Source of the DNA: Adiantum capillus-veneris | Taxonomy: Eukaryota > Streptophyta > Polypodiopsida > Polypodiales > Pteridaceae | DNA length: 64,000 nucleotides | Direction: 5' to 3' | Assembly: GCA_014529385.2 (NCBI GenBank) | Contig: CM043947.1 | Span: 128,272,891-128,336,890 of the forward strand | In this document: piece after piece, positions 53,701 to 63,625 of the stretch | How positions within the stretch are numbered: the first letter of the stretch is position 1 | Layout: each line of letters begins with the position of its first letter | Notes under the pieces: model-generated | What the model was told of the DNA's origin: nothing | The model's database searches: none | What the model saw: the letters and a program-made list of their open reading frames with translations, nothing else | Position numbers and translations under genes: made by a program

Positions 53701-53969
53701 GGAGGCTTCCTAGGTGTTCTCTCGTCATGGTGATGAGCTTGGAGAATCCCGTGAGCACGGAGCTGCCGTTGCACTTCACTTTGGAGAGATGGATTGCCCA
53801 TGGCTTGTTGAAGCCTAGAAACAAGATAATTAACAAGCATTGAAGCATCATTAGTAGCTTGCTCATGAGCAAAATCAAAGTTATCAACATTAATTTCACT
53901 CTCTTTAATATTGTCAGCCATTCTAACAAATTTAGGTGTAAACTTTTTAGGTGTACTTTGGCACTTCAA
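50751..53969 (-). CDS. chromovirus Gag-protease-RT frame (1,072 residues)
   Basis: The likely start is Met 17 (MADNIKESE, about 53,921). A Ser/Arg/Lys-rich stretch precedes a retrotrans_gag domain (about residues 270-436; FLTYDGTFGATDKVLAF, ARQWWSSL). A zinc knuckle CFKCGEQGHAYRAC lies at about 498-511 and a protease with LFDPGSTHNFIS at about 558; the usual D-S/T-G is D-P-G, which may impair it. RT spans about 760-990 (KKDGTYRMCVDYRALN, GYHQIRI, MPFGLTNAPATF, FFDDIIIYS). RNase H begins at about 1,050 (CDACGDCLGAV) and is cut by a frameshift near 50,774. It would make Gag and copy element RNA into DNA. The rest of pol continues in the overlapping frame below 50,790. Confidence 0.9.
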   Translation of the reverse strand: MKCQSTPKKFTPKFVRMADNIKESEINVDNFDFAHEQATNDASMLVNYLVSRLQQAMGNPSLQSEVQRQLRAHGILQAHHHDERTPRKPPCETTKRGLSPIREEEENPYEGLKNLLLDDASPSQRRTQEPPPKERERSESPATSAEMAPRRRRAKRSPSPPKRRRPSHSSPRHNSKRDDKKQEKKKARKRTPSSPSSSSSSSYESYGEDDKDQDKKKARKRSPSSPPSSNSSSSEESDGATFEPSKRRGHRKSYAAWKRSSKLKKFKEGGKSISFLTYDGTFGATDKVLAFIQQFDAAFGDEGFTESSKLRHVAMHFQKSARQWWSSLRANGEAPRTWKALRASIMKQFLATDAKDKVLTEWRSLKLSPNESIHKYVDKFWDLQLKATVFKKLDFGEQKQQFCAGLTEEMAEYVNSQRPRTISAVIHHTMVASRINFQTGGKRNNKPPENKGSNEPKGKDNVQKSPKGNSNKAKEKGVYKGKNKLSPEELERYRKDNRCFKCGEQGHAYRACPQKNNRQDPPRASLVEIQEEEIHQTHHKGSPLCHAWGKVREHDAFILFDPGSTHNFISMELATKLGIQSYEMGDILPADSAFKGQEASVTPLIGKLRLHVQGYVDKEDFFISPLKHEDVILGAPWFDRLAAHVKFPERRISFKFREKDMYIDAREMGNTIPIVHTPAFNKSIKSSISVYMIFVKDSQNEPNALTKENKSNQKELELSNFLKGFQDVFIDDIPCELPPKRGNDDHAIELLPGSSPPNKPPYRVSQAQQEEIMRQVHELIEKGMVRPSSSPFCSPVLLVQKKDGTYRMCVDYRALNRITIKNRFPVPRVEDLFDKLQGSTYFSRIDLKSGYHQIRIVDQDIVKTAFRTTFGLYEYIVMPFGLTNAPATFNRLMEKLFRPHRTFTGVFFDDIIIYSNSLEEHKQHLQVIFQVLRENKLYVNRKKSEFFLQEIQYLGHIISQDGIQMDPSKLEVIKGWPKPRNLHELRSFIGMCAYYRRFIEKFSQIAGPLHDLTKKNVRYTWSAKENNAFEKLKEKLISQPVLTLPDLSKPFEVQCDACGDCLGAVCSKKGTP

Positions 53970-54325
53970 GCCCTAGTTGCTACTCCTCTTTACCCCTTTA
54001 GAAAAAGCACTCAAGCTACTGTACCCGCGGCTCGAATACCATTAATTGCAAGGAATAGAAGAGAGGGTCTTTCGACACCAAAACAGCACCGGCTCCTGTC
54101 AAGCTTCTAATAGCTCAATAGTGGTTAAGCCGTAGGCAAGCCCCGTAGGACTCCACTATTAAGACCATAGCTCTCGACGGTGATGCCCCGTTAACTGCAC
54201 AAAGGCAGGCGCACTGCAAGGCTGAAAAATCCCTATTCTACTTATTCACAGGCAATTAATAATACCAACCATTTGTAGCTAGCTTGAGGACCTCCCTTCT
54301 TGAGCAAGAAAAGAGAAACCTTGAG
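53970..54325 (-). other. chromovirus leader
   Basis: A 356-bp untranslated stretch lies between the PBS and gag. No other feature was seen. Confidence 0.7.
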
Positions 54326-54336
54326 CTCTGATACCA
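54326..54336 (-). promoter_or_regulatory. tRNA-Met primer-binding site of the chromovirus
   Basis: TGGTATCAGAG on the minus strand lies one base inside the 5' LTR. Confidence 0.85.
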
Positions 54337-54337
54337 A

Positions 54338-55928
54338 TGTAACATTTAATGGCCTAAAATCTTTTGTGTAGCGGAATTTAGCATGAACATAGTGGGCATT
54401 TCATTAGAGTTGATTCCTAATGAGAATTACAAGAGTGCTTGGGTGGAGAGAGCAACAAAAAGCATAACACCTAGTTAGATAGCATCGACAATACTTTCAA
54501 AAGAGAGAGCAATTAAGCTATTGACAACAGTTGAGGACCGGATTTGCATGGAGCCGGTCCCCCCTCCAAAAGGCTTTGTATTATGGTTTCTCCCATCAAG
54601 AGAGACATTGTACAATACAATTCTTTGTGTTCCTTCAAGACTAGCTAGTGCAATGAAGATGGAAGCTTCATACACCAAGCAAAACACTTAATCAAACACA
54701 ACTTGAATTATCCCCGTTCTCAGACCCAAGACCTCACACACCTTCGAAGATGGTGAGAGCTAGCAGGGTATGAGAGTAGATTGAGAGGAAAAAGAAGTAT
54801 CTTACGAGAAAGAAGTACATCTCCTCACATAATCACTCATATTAGCATAGCTTAGCTTAGTAATTAGCTTGGTAGAGAAGATGAGCATGCATTGAAGCTT
54901 GGCTCTTGGTTGGATTTGCATCCACATGCCAAGAGAGTGTTGATGTAGGCTTCTATCTCACAAGCTTGGAGTAGGTGATGAGCTCTCCATTAAAGCTTGG
55001 GAGGAGATAGAGTATTTTCCCTTTACACATGGTCAAGTGTGAGAGTGTGTGTGTCAATGCCAAGCAAAAATCAGCCCCCCCCCCTCTCTTGGGCGAGCCC
55101 TAGCTGCTAAATAAGTCTGGCTTTTGCCTCATTGGACCTCCCCAGGTCAAGCCAATAGGGATTAAGCAGCATAAGTGATAGCCTTCTGACATGTGTCCCC
55201 CTTTCCCCTTTTGTGAGAGCTTTAGGTAATTAAATAATTAAACTAAACTCTCATTGGACCCCTTTGCCTCCTGGCCAATAGGAATCAGGCAAGCCATGGG
55301 GCTCCTGAATGCTCATTGGACCCCTTGGGAGACTGCCCAATAGTCTTCTAGGACACTTAATTCTTATTGGTTTCTTTTATTAAATGTTTTTAAATTAATT
55401 AAACTAGATTTACTCTAGCTTAATTCTCATTGGTCCACTTCAAGGGTCTTCCAATAGGAATTGGGCACACCTTGTGGGCATCTGGCCTAGGGAGCTGACA
55501 TGTGTCCCTCATTCCCTTTGTGTAAAGGGAGCCTGTGTGTGTGTGTGTGGCTTTCTCTCTCATCCCCTAGCTTTGGGGCTCGCCCCCTCCCATGTAGGGA
55601 TATGCCAAGACTTTTAGGGCACACACTAAGCATCCAATTTTCCCTAGGGTTGACCTTTGGACACAACCTTTGAATTTTGGAACCTTAGCATTTTGGAAGT
55701 CTTAATGGGCTGAACCTTAGGGTCTTTTTGGCCCATTGTTTCACATGGCTCTTTTGCAGATGGCCCCCCCTTTGGATCCCTATTTTCCCTCCTTTGGATC
55801 CCTACTGTGGCCGGTCTGCTAACTTAACCAATATTCTAGCTTTTTCTCCCTTGGCACTTCCCCACATTAAATGATCAGTTTAATATGAGAAAATCATTTA
55901 GGAGAATTAGATATTGATTATTATGACA
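54338..55928 (-). repeat. 5' LTR of the chromovirus
   Basis: The ends are TGTCATAATC and AAATGTTACA on the minus strand. It holds a short GT run and paired GGATCCCTA words. Short open frames here are not genes. Confidence 0.93.
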
Positions 55929-56165
55929 CAACATGAGAGACATTCCATACAACTATTTACAGAGATGGACATTGACAATGCTCTTCAAGCTAGGACTGAT
56001 GGGACAACGCCCTAACACTCATGTTCATTTTAGCTTTCATTTTACTTTATTTTGTTTTATACCAAAACATTGTATTGAATCCACTAGGATTGTATCAATT
56101 TGGTCTCACAACTCATTCTGGCCTTTAGAAGACGTCTAATATAACATTTTATTTCATTTCATTCA

Positions 56166-56203
<38 letters not shown>

Positions 56204-56533
56204 AATGCCTCAAATAGCACAATATACAAATTATACAAATGATTAAAGTTAACAGATGATGAAAAGGGTCTCAATTCCAAGAGTGAGGGGGAAAGGATTT
56301 TCCCACCATAGGGACAATAGGGGGAATAAGATTTTCCCACAGCAGGGAGACCCAATCAGGTTTGACCCAAAATTTTCATAAGTCTCTTGGTTTCTAGAAT
56401 TTTAATTTGTAGGCTAAGCCATGTGCATGTCTCATAAATATGTGGATTGTACAACTTTGGTAAAGAATCCTATAGAACAATGAAACAAATTTGTGTCTCT
56501 CTCTTTAGCATGTCTTTTAAGTGAAGGATTGGG

Positions 56534-56577
<44 letters not shown>

Positions 56578-57148
56578 CTTCAAATCCACCTATACCAAAG
56601 GTATATTGACTAACAAATCCATTGAGCTTGGGAGAGCGAGATGCTTACTTCAATGAAAGCCACCACGACATTCATGGAGCTCCGTTAGAGAATCAGGACT
56701 ATTCTAGCACAACATGAGAGACATTCAATACACAGGCAAACATTAACGATGCTCTTCATCAGATGCACTACATCATCGAATAGAGCCCTAGGTCGGACAT
56801 TCTTGGACACTCATGTTCATTTTATCTTGGGAGAGCGAGATGCTAACTTCAACGAAAGCCACCATGACATTGATGGAGCTCCGTCAGAGAATCAGGACTA
56901 TTCTAGCACAACATGAGAGACATTCGATACAGAGGCAGACATTAACGATGCTCTTCATTGACGGATGCACTATATCCTTGGATAGAGCCCGGAGTCGGAC
57001 ATTCTTGGACACTCATGTTTATTTTAGCTTTCATTCTACTTTATTTTATTTCATACTCATACATTGTATTAAATCCACCAAGAATGTATCAATTTGCTCT
57101 CACGTCACTTTGGCCTTTAGAAGACGTTTAATATAACATTTCATTTCA

Positions 57149-57205
<57 letters not shown>

Positions 57206-57374
57206 CACACACACACACACACACATTCCACAAAGATTATATAAATTTGGTCTCACATGTCATTTTGGTTTAAAGGAGGTTTAATATAATATTTTATTTT
57301 ATTCTATTGTATACTCAGACATTGTATTATTGCACCAAGATTGTATCAATTTGGCCTGTAGAAGACATTTCATT

Positions 57375-57428
<54 letters not shown>

Positions 57429-57500
57429 ATGGCAATGATTAAACAAAGTAAAGGTGAGAGAAACCAACCTTAAACAACGTTGACCTTGAAAATGAAGGGC
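55929..57500 (+). repeat. tandem, rearranged CACTA-2 5' fragments with CT microsatellites
   Basis: Contents in order: the rest of Y' (55,929-56,165; continues 47,025 across the chromovirus), (CT)n (56,166-56,203), block Z' (56,277-56,540), (CT)n (56,541-56,574), a partial Y copy (56,576-56,820), a fuller Y copy (56,823-57,150), (CT)n(CA)n (57,152-57,230), a short Y piece (57,235-57,375), (CT)n (57,376-57,422) and the start of an X-like piece near 57,475. The open frame 56,813-57,136 is repeat-derived; its translation is not recognised. Confidence 0.75.
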
Positions 57501-58034
57501 GAGCTGCTACAGCGCGACGTGTCTGTCCAAGAGAATCGAACGCCTTGCACCCACACAGATGACAAATCCGGCCGCTAGCGTGATATTCTCAGAGCACCGT
57601 TGGCTACTGTCAGCTTGTACTTGTCATGATCATGTGTGCACGCTAATGTAGTGCAGTGCTCAGCTGAGAGGGGAATAAAGAGCTCGCATTAACCCGCACG
57701 AGTAGGGAATGCAAAGCTGATCGAGGCTAGGGCAGCAAGAGTGGCGCCATATTTGCAGCAATGAGCTCCTAGCTAGGTCAAGTACGGGCCAGGTTGGGAT
57801 AGAGAGAGAAAGGTCAAGAAAATTTGAGCGCAAGAGAGAGAGAGAGTGGGAGTTCCCGCCCCTTGGTATCTGGAAAAAGAAATTATCTAGGTACGGGGAA
57901 AAGTCAGAGGACACACGACCTAGGAAAATCCTATGCAAGTGTCAACTTTCTATATAGAAAAGAGGTGGAAACTCCTTGTGCAAATACAATTAGAATTATC
58001 ACAAACTCTCTCTCTCTCTCTCTCTATTATCATT

Positions 58035-58074
<40 letters not shown>

Positions 58075-59090
58075 GACTTAAGAGGAAGATCTCTACACTA
58101 GTGTTGCATATGAGGAAGGATGTTCCTAGGACGTTAAAACTTATCTTCTCTTTCTCCCTTCCTCCCTCCCTACCTAAATGTGAGTACTGTTAGACTTACA
58201 GAAAATGGTGGCTATCTTGGCATCACAAGCTTCGAGCCCGGTAGTGAGGAGTTCCTTGAAGTCAATGGATTCCTGGCAAGCAGGAGGGGAAGGCTGGAGA
58301 CGAGCGGAGGGGCGAGTGTGGTGGAAATGAGGCTTCTAGCCTCCCGCATTAGAGTGCTCATCTCCTTGCGCACCGCCTGCTCCAGCAACGCGATGTCGGT
58401 GGCCTGCCATCTTTCCCTTTCCCTGAGGTGCCCAAGCCATGGCAAAGCGACCAGGGGCAAGCCCAATCCCAATCCCTGTGCATCCATCTTGTTGGTGCTA
58501 CTGCTGCGCATGTGCTCCATCTCTCTCTCTCATCATTTGCTCTCTTTGTTTCATTCCTTGGATCACGTTTTTCTTTGAATCCGCTCTATCGTATTCCCTA
58601 CTAATTCGTGTTCCACTGCATGTCTTTTAGACACACCGTTGCATTAGAGATTCGATGATAGCCATGTGACACTCAAGCCCGTGTCACAGTCGGCTACCTG
58701 CCCAACTTGGATTTGCTGTGTGGGACACCCAATTCGTGTCACATTGGGCTATAGCCTAAAAGTTGGCTGGTAAAAATCAATCAATGCCCTTAGGCCACAT
58801 GGTATGCCACCACTTTGGAAAGTTGGTCGAGCTAGTGAGGCCGGCCATCTGACAAAGTCTCTAGCCCCAAAATCACTATTAATTGGTGAATGAATGAGGG
58901 GGCACCACATGTGCTTGTGCCCCAATGTGACAGGGCCTCATCCTCACCCATAGGCTAACAACATATGACAGGTCCAAAAATTCCTTTTTCTTTTTTTTCC
59001 GATGGGTGATGGCACCTCTGCGCACCTCCCTTTGATGTGAAGCGGCTCACTTAAGCTAATTTATTGACCCGGTTTTGAATCCTGCTCATT
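57501..59090. other. unassigned stretch with a locally GC-rich segment
   Basis: No known domain was recognised. A (CT)n(CA)n(TA)n run lies at 57,997-58,075. Around 58,200-58,520 the base composition is clearly more GC-rich than the neighbours, and both strands stay open (plus 58,180-58,578; minus 58,520-58,212 with ATDIALLEQAVRKEMSTLMR). This could be a captured gene scrap or retroelement gag. From 58,640 to 59,090 I see nothing. Confidence 0.4.
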
Positions 59091-59094
59091 GTGA

Positions 59095-61250
59095 TTTGAG
59101 AAGAGAAAATGCCACCTTTGATGGAACTTGATGATGCTAGATCCATTCTTCTTGGGAGCTTAAAAAATAGGATATCCCACTTTGAATCCAACCTCCTTGA
59201 GAAGGCATTCACCAAGGAGGAATGTTCTCTTGCACTACAAGCTTTAGGCAAAGAGAGGTCCCTTGGTTGATGGTATGATTATAGAGTTATTCAAAGAATT
59301 TTGGGATGAGGTTAAGTCCCCTATCACGCAAATGGCTAACCACACTCTGGTTGATGGAGTCATGGACTTAAGCATCAAAAGAGGCCTCATTAAGCCTAAC
59401 CCTAAATAAGTTCGTTGTACCCGATTGAAGCATTGGTGCCCTATAATAATGGTGTCAATAGCCTATTAAATTATCACTAAAATTGTTGCCCTCAGGTTCT
59501 CTCCCCTCTTGGACAAAGTTCTTACCCCCCACCAACATGTATTTATCAAGGGAAGTTCAATATATGATAACATTCTACCAGCAATGATCAACAGTGAATA
59601 TGCTACTTTCACTGAGCAAGAGTGTATACTACTACAAATGGATTTGGACAAAGCCTATGATGGGATCGCATGGTCTTTCATTGAAGAAGTCATGAAGTCA
59701 CTAGGCTTGGGCCGCGGTTGTGCCGGTTGGTCAGCACCCTTGGTGCTGGTAGTCAGTCAGATCTCCTTTTCAATGAGAAAATTGTGGGGGAATTTGAGGT
59801 CAAAAGATCAATAAATAGGGCTACCCACTTTCCCCTCTAATGTTCACCATTGGATCCTGTCCTCTGGCAACTTTACTCCAAGACTATGTTGCTAAAGGGG
59901 AGATTCAAGGGGTGACTCTGCCTAATAACAAACAACTTTCGACAAAAAAAAAAGTGGATGACTCCCTACTTTTCCTCAAAGGATGCCCTCAGTTATCAAG
60001 AAGGCTCTAGAAATTGTACAAACTTATGCCTTAGCATCAGGATCAAAGTGTAGTATTGAAAAATCAAGATTGATTTCTCTCTCCAAGAATGACTCATTTG
60101 ATCCGTCTATGTGGACCAGGGAGATAGTGCCAAAAGGGAAGATATTCCGCCACTTGGGATCTCCTCTCGGGGTGGGTGTAACTCACAACAAAATATTCTT
60201 ATGTGTTATGGAGAAGGTAAGGAACAAGATGCAAAGGTGGGAGTATGTGCTTCTCCCCTTCCACTGTAGAGTGAAGGTAATCAATTCATTTATGCTCCCT
60301 TCTATAGCCTTCAATGGTCCATTTCTTAAGCTAGCCAAATGCAACGGAAAAGTGTTTTTGAAACCAGTAAAGAGATTTCTATGGAAAAATAACTCTCAAG
60401 ACTCGACCCCCTGGCAATGAGCTAAATAGGAGACAATTGCAAGACATGTGAAGCAAGGTGGCCTAGGGATTCTCAACCCTAGCACCCATGTGGAGGTTCA
60501 GTGTGCCAAATTTGGAGTAGCACTTGAAAATCAAGACTACACATGGGCTATTATGGTTAAGGCCATGATGGACAACTCAAAAACTGTACTCTAAATGTGG
60601 CCAATGGAAACGGTTAGAGGTGAACGACAAGCTGCTTGCCCCTCATTGGGTTGTCCTGAATCTTGGGGGTACGATATACAGGCTCACTCAAAAATGCAAT
60701 AGGGAAATTGAGTCCTTGGAATGGGGGGAGCTTTCAAGATGTTTTTACAATTTTATTACTCACGCTGGTCCCCCTGGCTTTCTAAGGCTCAAAGCATCCT
60801 CCTGCCCCCTTTTTGGAAGAAGTTGCCAAAATAATAAATAAGAAAGGTATTAGATGAGTAGGCCAATTTTGGGATTATAGTAGTAGTAGCTGGAAATATA
60901 CAGACCAACTAACACTTCAGTTTAACCTCAATGAGACTGAAAGATAACGAATTAGTAGATACTTAAAAATGGTGGACAAGTGGTGTCTATCAAACTGCAA
61001 ATCCAAGTTTGAATGTAAATGATCACGACAGTGGCCTAAGAGTAGACACTTTCTAAAGCTGCAAACCAAGGAAGTGTACCTCTTCTTTACCACCTTGAAG
61101 GATTGGTTATCCATGCTTAACAAGCAGTGGGGAAAGCATTGGCTGGAGTGAAGATGGGAGACAATCGTAAAGAACATTTGGCACCCACAATGGCCACACA
61201 GGATGAAGATTGAAGGAACTGTGCAGGAGAGAAGAGGAAGGAGAAGAGCA
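59095..61250 (+). pseudogene. L1-type LINE reverse transcriptase remnant
   Basis: The plus strand shows the pre-RT part (LEKAFTKEECSLALQALGKE, then ELFKEFWDEVKSPITQMAN), the RT core (VALRFSPLLDKVLTPHQHVF, IKGSSIYDNI, LLQMDLDKAYDGIAWSFIEE) and VDDSLLFLKG at about 59,954-59,980 (usually F/YADD). The thumb and connection region typical of plant L1 ORF2 follows (LGSPLGVGV, RWEYVLLPFHCRVKVINSF, FLWKNN, KQGGLGILNPSTHVE). A more decayed C-terminal part reaches about 61,250 (KDWLSMLNKQWGKHW). L1 ORF2 nicks DNA and primes reverse transcription. Frameshifts and stops occur throughout. The endonuclease half and poly-A tail were not found. Confidence 0.82.
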
Positions 61251-62000
61251 CATGACACACAGATATGGGTGGGGAGACTCAATCAGTGAGCATCCCCCTG
61301 TACACTTATGCTATGTATAAGGTATACAAGTCAGTGGGCGCCCAAACTCTGGGCGGCTGGGCAAGGCACATGCGCGCATCAACCTGTCGTGCAACCTCAG
61401 AGCAAACCAGCTGCTCTAGGTGTTTGTTGGAAGACATATCCTACACAACTATATCCCCATGCTCACTGTCAAGCATAGAAAGGAATGACTGCATAATCAC
61501 TGACATCTCAGCCTCCTCCGCAATCATCCACTGCAAACATGACCACTCAATATGTTGTGACTCACTAGAGCTCTCATGCTCTAACTTCTTATGCATAGAC
61601 TCTTGCACAACTTCCTCCTGTCTCGTGACTCACTAGAGCAAGACCGCTCTACCTGTCTATCCTGCATAGAAGTATCTCGCACAATTGACTCTCTGCTTTG
61701 CTCAGTCACTAGCAAAGCATGCATGTCTGACTCTGTCACCTCTCTGTGTGACTACTCAAGTCGTGCCCCAACTGTGTGCACAACGAGCTCACTACTTTTC
61801 TCTCCATGAAAAGCACCCTGCAACCCATGAGAAAAAGAGACTGTTCGGGTCTCTCGCTGTTTGCATGGCTGTAACAAGTGTTGAAAGGTCAACCTTTCAA
61901 CAACGCTTCCACAAAGATTCCATAAAGATCCCTCAAAGATTCTCTAAAGATTCCAAATAAAGATGCTGATGAAGTGATGAAGACGAAGATGGATGTTGTA
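61251..62000. other. unassigned stretch
   Basis: No domain was recognised on either strand. A minus-strand frame without ATG stays open from about 61,620 to 61,450 (QEEVVQESMHKKLEHESS, then WMIAEEAEMSV), then after one TAG continues to about 61,310. It is acidic and helical-looking and could be an exon or gag scrap. Confidence 0.3.
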
Positions 62001-62880
62001 ATGTGAAGATACAAGCTCATGGACATCATCAAATATCCCGTTATTATCATTTTGAGCCATTACGGCCACTTTTGTAATATTTACGGGAACTTCATATTTT
62101 AAGTCAGCAATTGTATTGAGGCCACAGATGCTTGTTGGATGAGCAAAGCCAGCTCACAGTGTTGTAATTAAGCTCTATAGAAGCCTAGGGATAAATAAGG
62201 TCAGTTTGGTCGGACATTAGGTTTTCTAAGGCTTAGTATATAAGCCAAAACCTAAAGCTTTGTAAAGAGACTTCTAATAAATCTGATCTTCTGTGTCGCT
62301 GGGAGACTGCGAGAGAGTTAGAGAGTGTGTGTGTGTGTGTGCTACAGGAGCTACGGTGGTCGGAATTGCAAACGGAGAGCAGCAGTGTGTTGCCCACGAG
62401 GAGAGCTACGCGTTGATGCTTACATCACGCGCGTTCGTCTGTGTTTTGGCAGATTCACCTGCGAGCTACTTTTGGAGTTTCGGTGAGTAAATGTTGTCCG
62501 TTTTTTCATTTCAGCATATCCACGCAATCAGAGCGAGTAGAGCTACACATTAGGCACTTTAGTTTTCGAAAACGTCGACCTGCAAAAACCGGCCAGACAT
62601 CCTACGCGTTTTCTGCACGGAGGGTATTATGTAGGTTTTTTTTTGTCATGGACCTTAGGGAGAGTGGCCTATTGGTGTTGATAGGATATCCCTCAAGTTT
62701 CGTAACGTTTCGAGAACGTCTAATGGGCTTTTGGCTTGTGGTAGCATCATAGGAGACTCTCACATTCACAGAACCGATGGCATGTAGAGTTGATATCTCT
62801 GTAGGAAGTAGTCATTAGTCGGTCGAGTAGAGATTGACACCCTTTGATTGCTTCCACGCACCTGCGGGTCGAGCTTCGTC
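62001..62880 (+). mobile_element. possible LTR or promoter-like segment
   Basis: A TATATAAGCC box at about 62,237-62,246, followed about 40 bp later by TTTGTAAAGAGACTTCTAAT and AATAAATCTGATC, looks like U3-R of a retroelement. A GT run follows at 62,322-62,341. No PBS, partner LTR or clear ends were found. Confidence 0.3.
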
Positions 62881-62899
62881 CTCAGTTGACATTATATGT

Positions 62900-63625
62900 T
62901 AGGTGAGTTCTCGCTATGCTTACGTCCGTTGCGGCGTACCCGTCCAACAACAAGATTGAGACTCGACCATCTCGCACCAGTACTACGTGCAATGGGTACT
63001 ATGTGCCAACTCTAGCACCTCTCGCGATCACCAGCGAACCCAAATGCAACGCAAAAGATCTCTCAAGCAACGATACCCGACATCCACTATCCCTGAGCTG
63101 ATGAACGGAGATCAAACTCATCGTCAAATCTGGCACATGATGCACATTTCTGAGCACGTATGATGCACCGCTCGGTAATGACAATCTCACATATCCTGAA
63201 CCAAAAATCTCATGCAGTGACCCATCTGCCAATCGCACACTACCATGCACGCTGCTAGAATAGCTACTAAACCAGTCACGATACGGAGTGACATGAAAAG
63301 TAGCGTCCCTGTCTAGCACCCACTGCAAAAGAAGTGTAGTATCCTCACTCGTCAAAAAATCGGGAGTAATACAGGAAGAAAATGTGACCTTAGTGTCACT
63401 AGGATACTCAGACACTGTATCTGATCCTGCAACTGTCAGGTCAACGGAGCCTATAGCATGTACTGCATCCTTGAGACTAGCCTGTCTCCTGTGCTGTCTC
63501 ATACAACGAAAGCATCGCCGTCTAATGTTCCATGTGTGACCACAATGCCAACATCTCAAGTGTCGACACGAACGAGAACGTCGTCTCTCATGAGTCATTG
63601 TCCTAGACTCAAAAGTCTCACACAT
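62900..63625 (-). pseudogene. Copia fragment: Gag C-terminus, protease and start of integrase
   Basis: The minus strand starts at ATG 63625 with an Arg-rich stretch and a knuckle-like CWHCGHTWNIRRRC (spacing shorter than the usual CX2CX4HX4C). A Copia protease region follows: QWVLDRDATFHVTPYRDWFS, VRLADGS, IFGSGYVRLSL, LRNVHHVPDLTMSLISVHQL. The catalytic D-S/T-G is D-R-D. A TAG ends the frame at 62,999, and pre-integrase-like sequence continues to about 62,900. It is a non-functional scrap; upstream gag is not recognisable. Confidence 0.8.

Larger units (their letters stand above)
47026..55928 (-). mobile_element. complete Gypsy chromovirus retrotransposon, 8.9 kb
   Basis: LTRs of 1,590 and 1,591 bp differ at roughly five positions seen by eye (about 0.3 percent). 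A tRNA-Met PBS (54,326-54,336), a GA-rich polypurine tract (48,616-48,634) and the perfect target duplication CAACA (47,021-47,025; 55,929-55,933) are present. The internal region encodes Gag, protease, RT, RNase H, integrase and a C-terminal chromodomain in the Gypsy order. One frameshift separates the two long frames. The element is young and lies in a CACTA-2 5' fragment. Confidence 0.95.

Noticed and set aside
53180-53929. 249-codon ORF within the chromovirus gag
   Set aside because: It is an alternative frame of the Lys/Arg/Ser-rich part of Gag. The Gag frame carries the domains.
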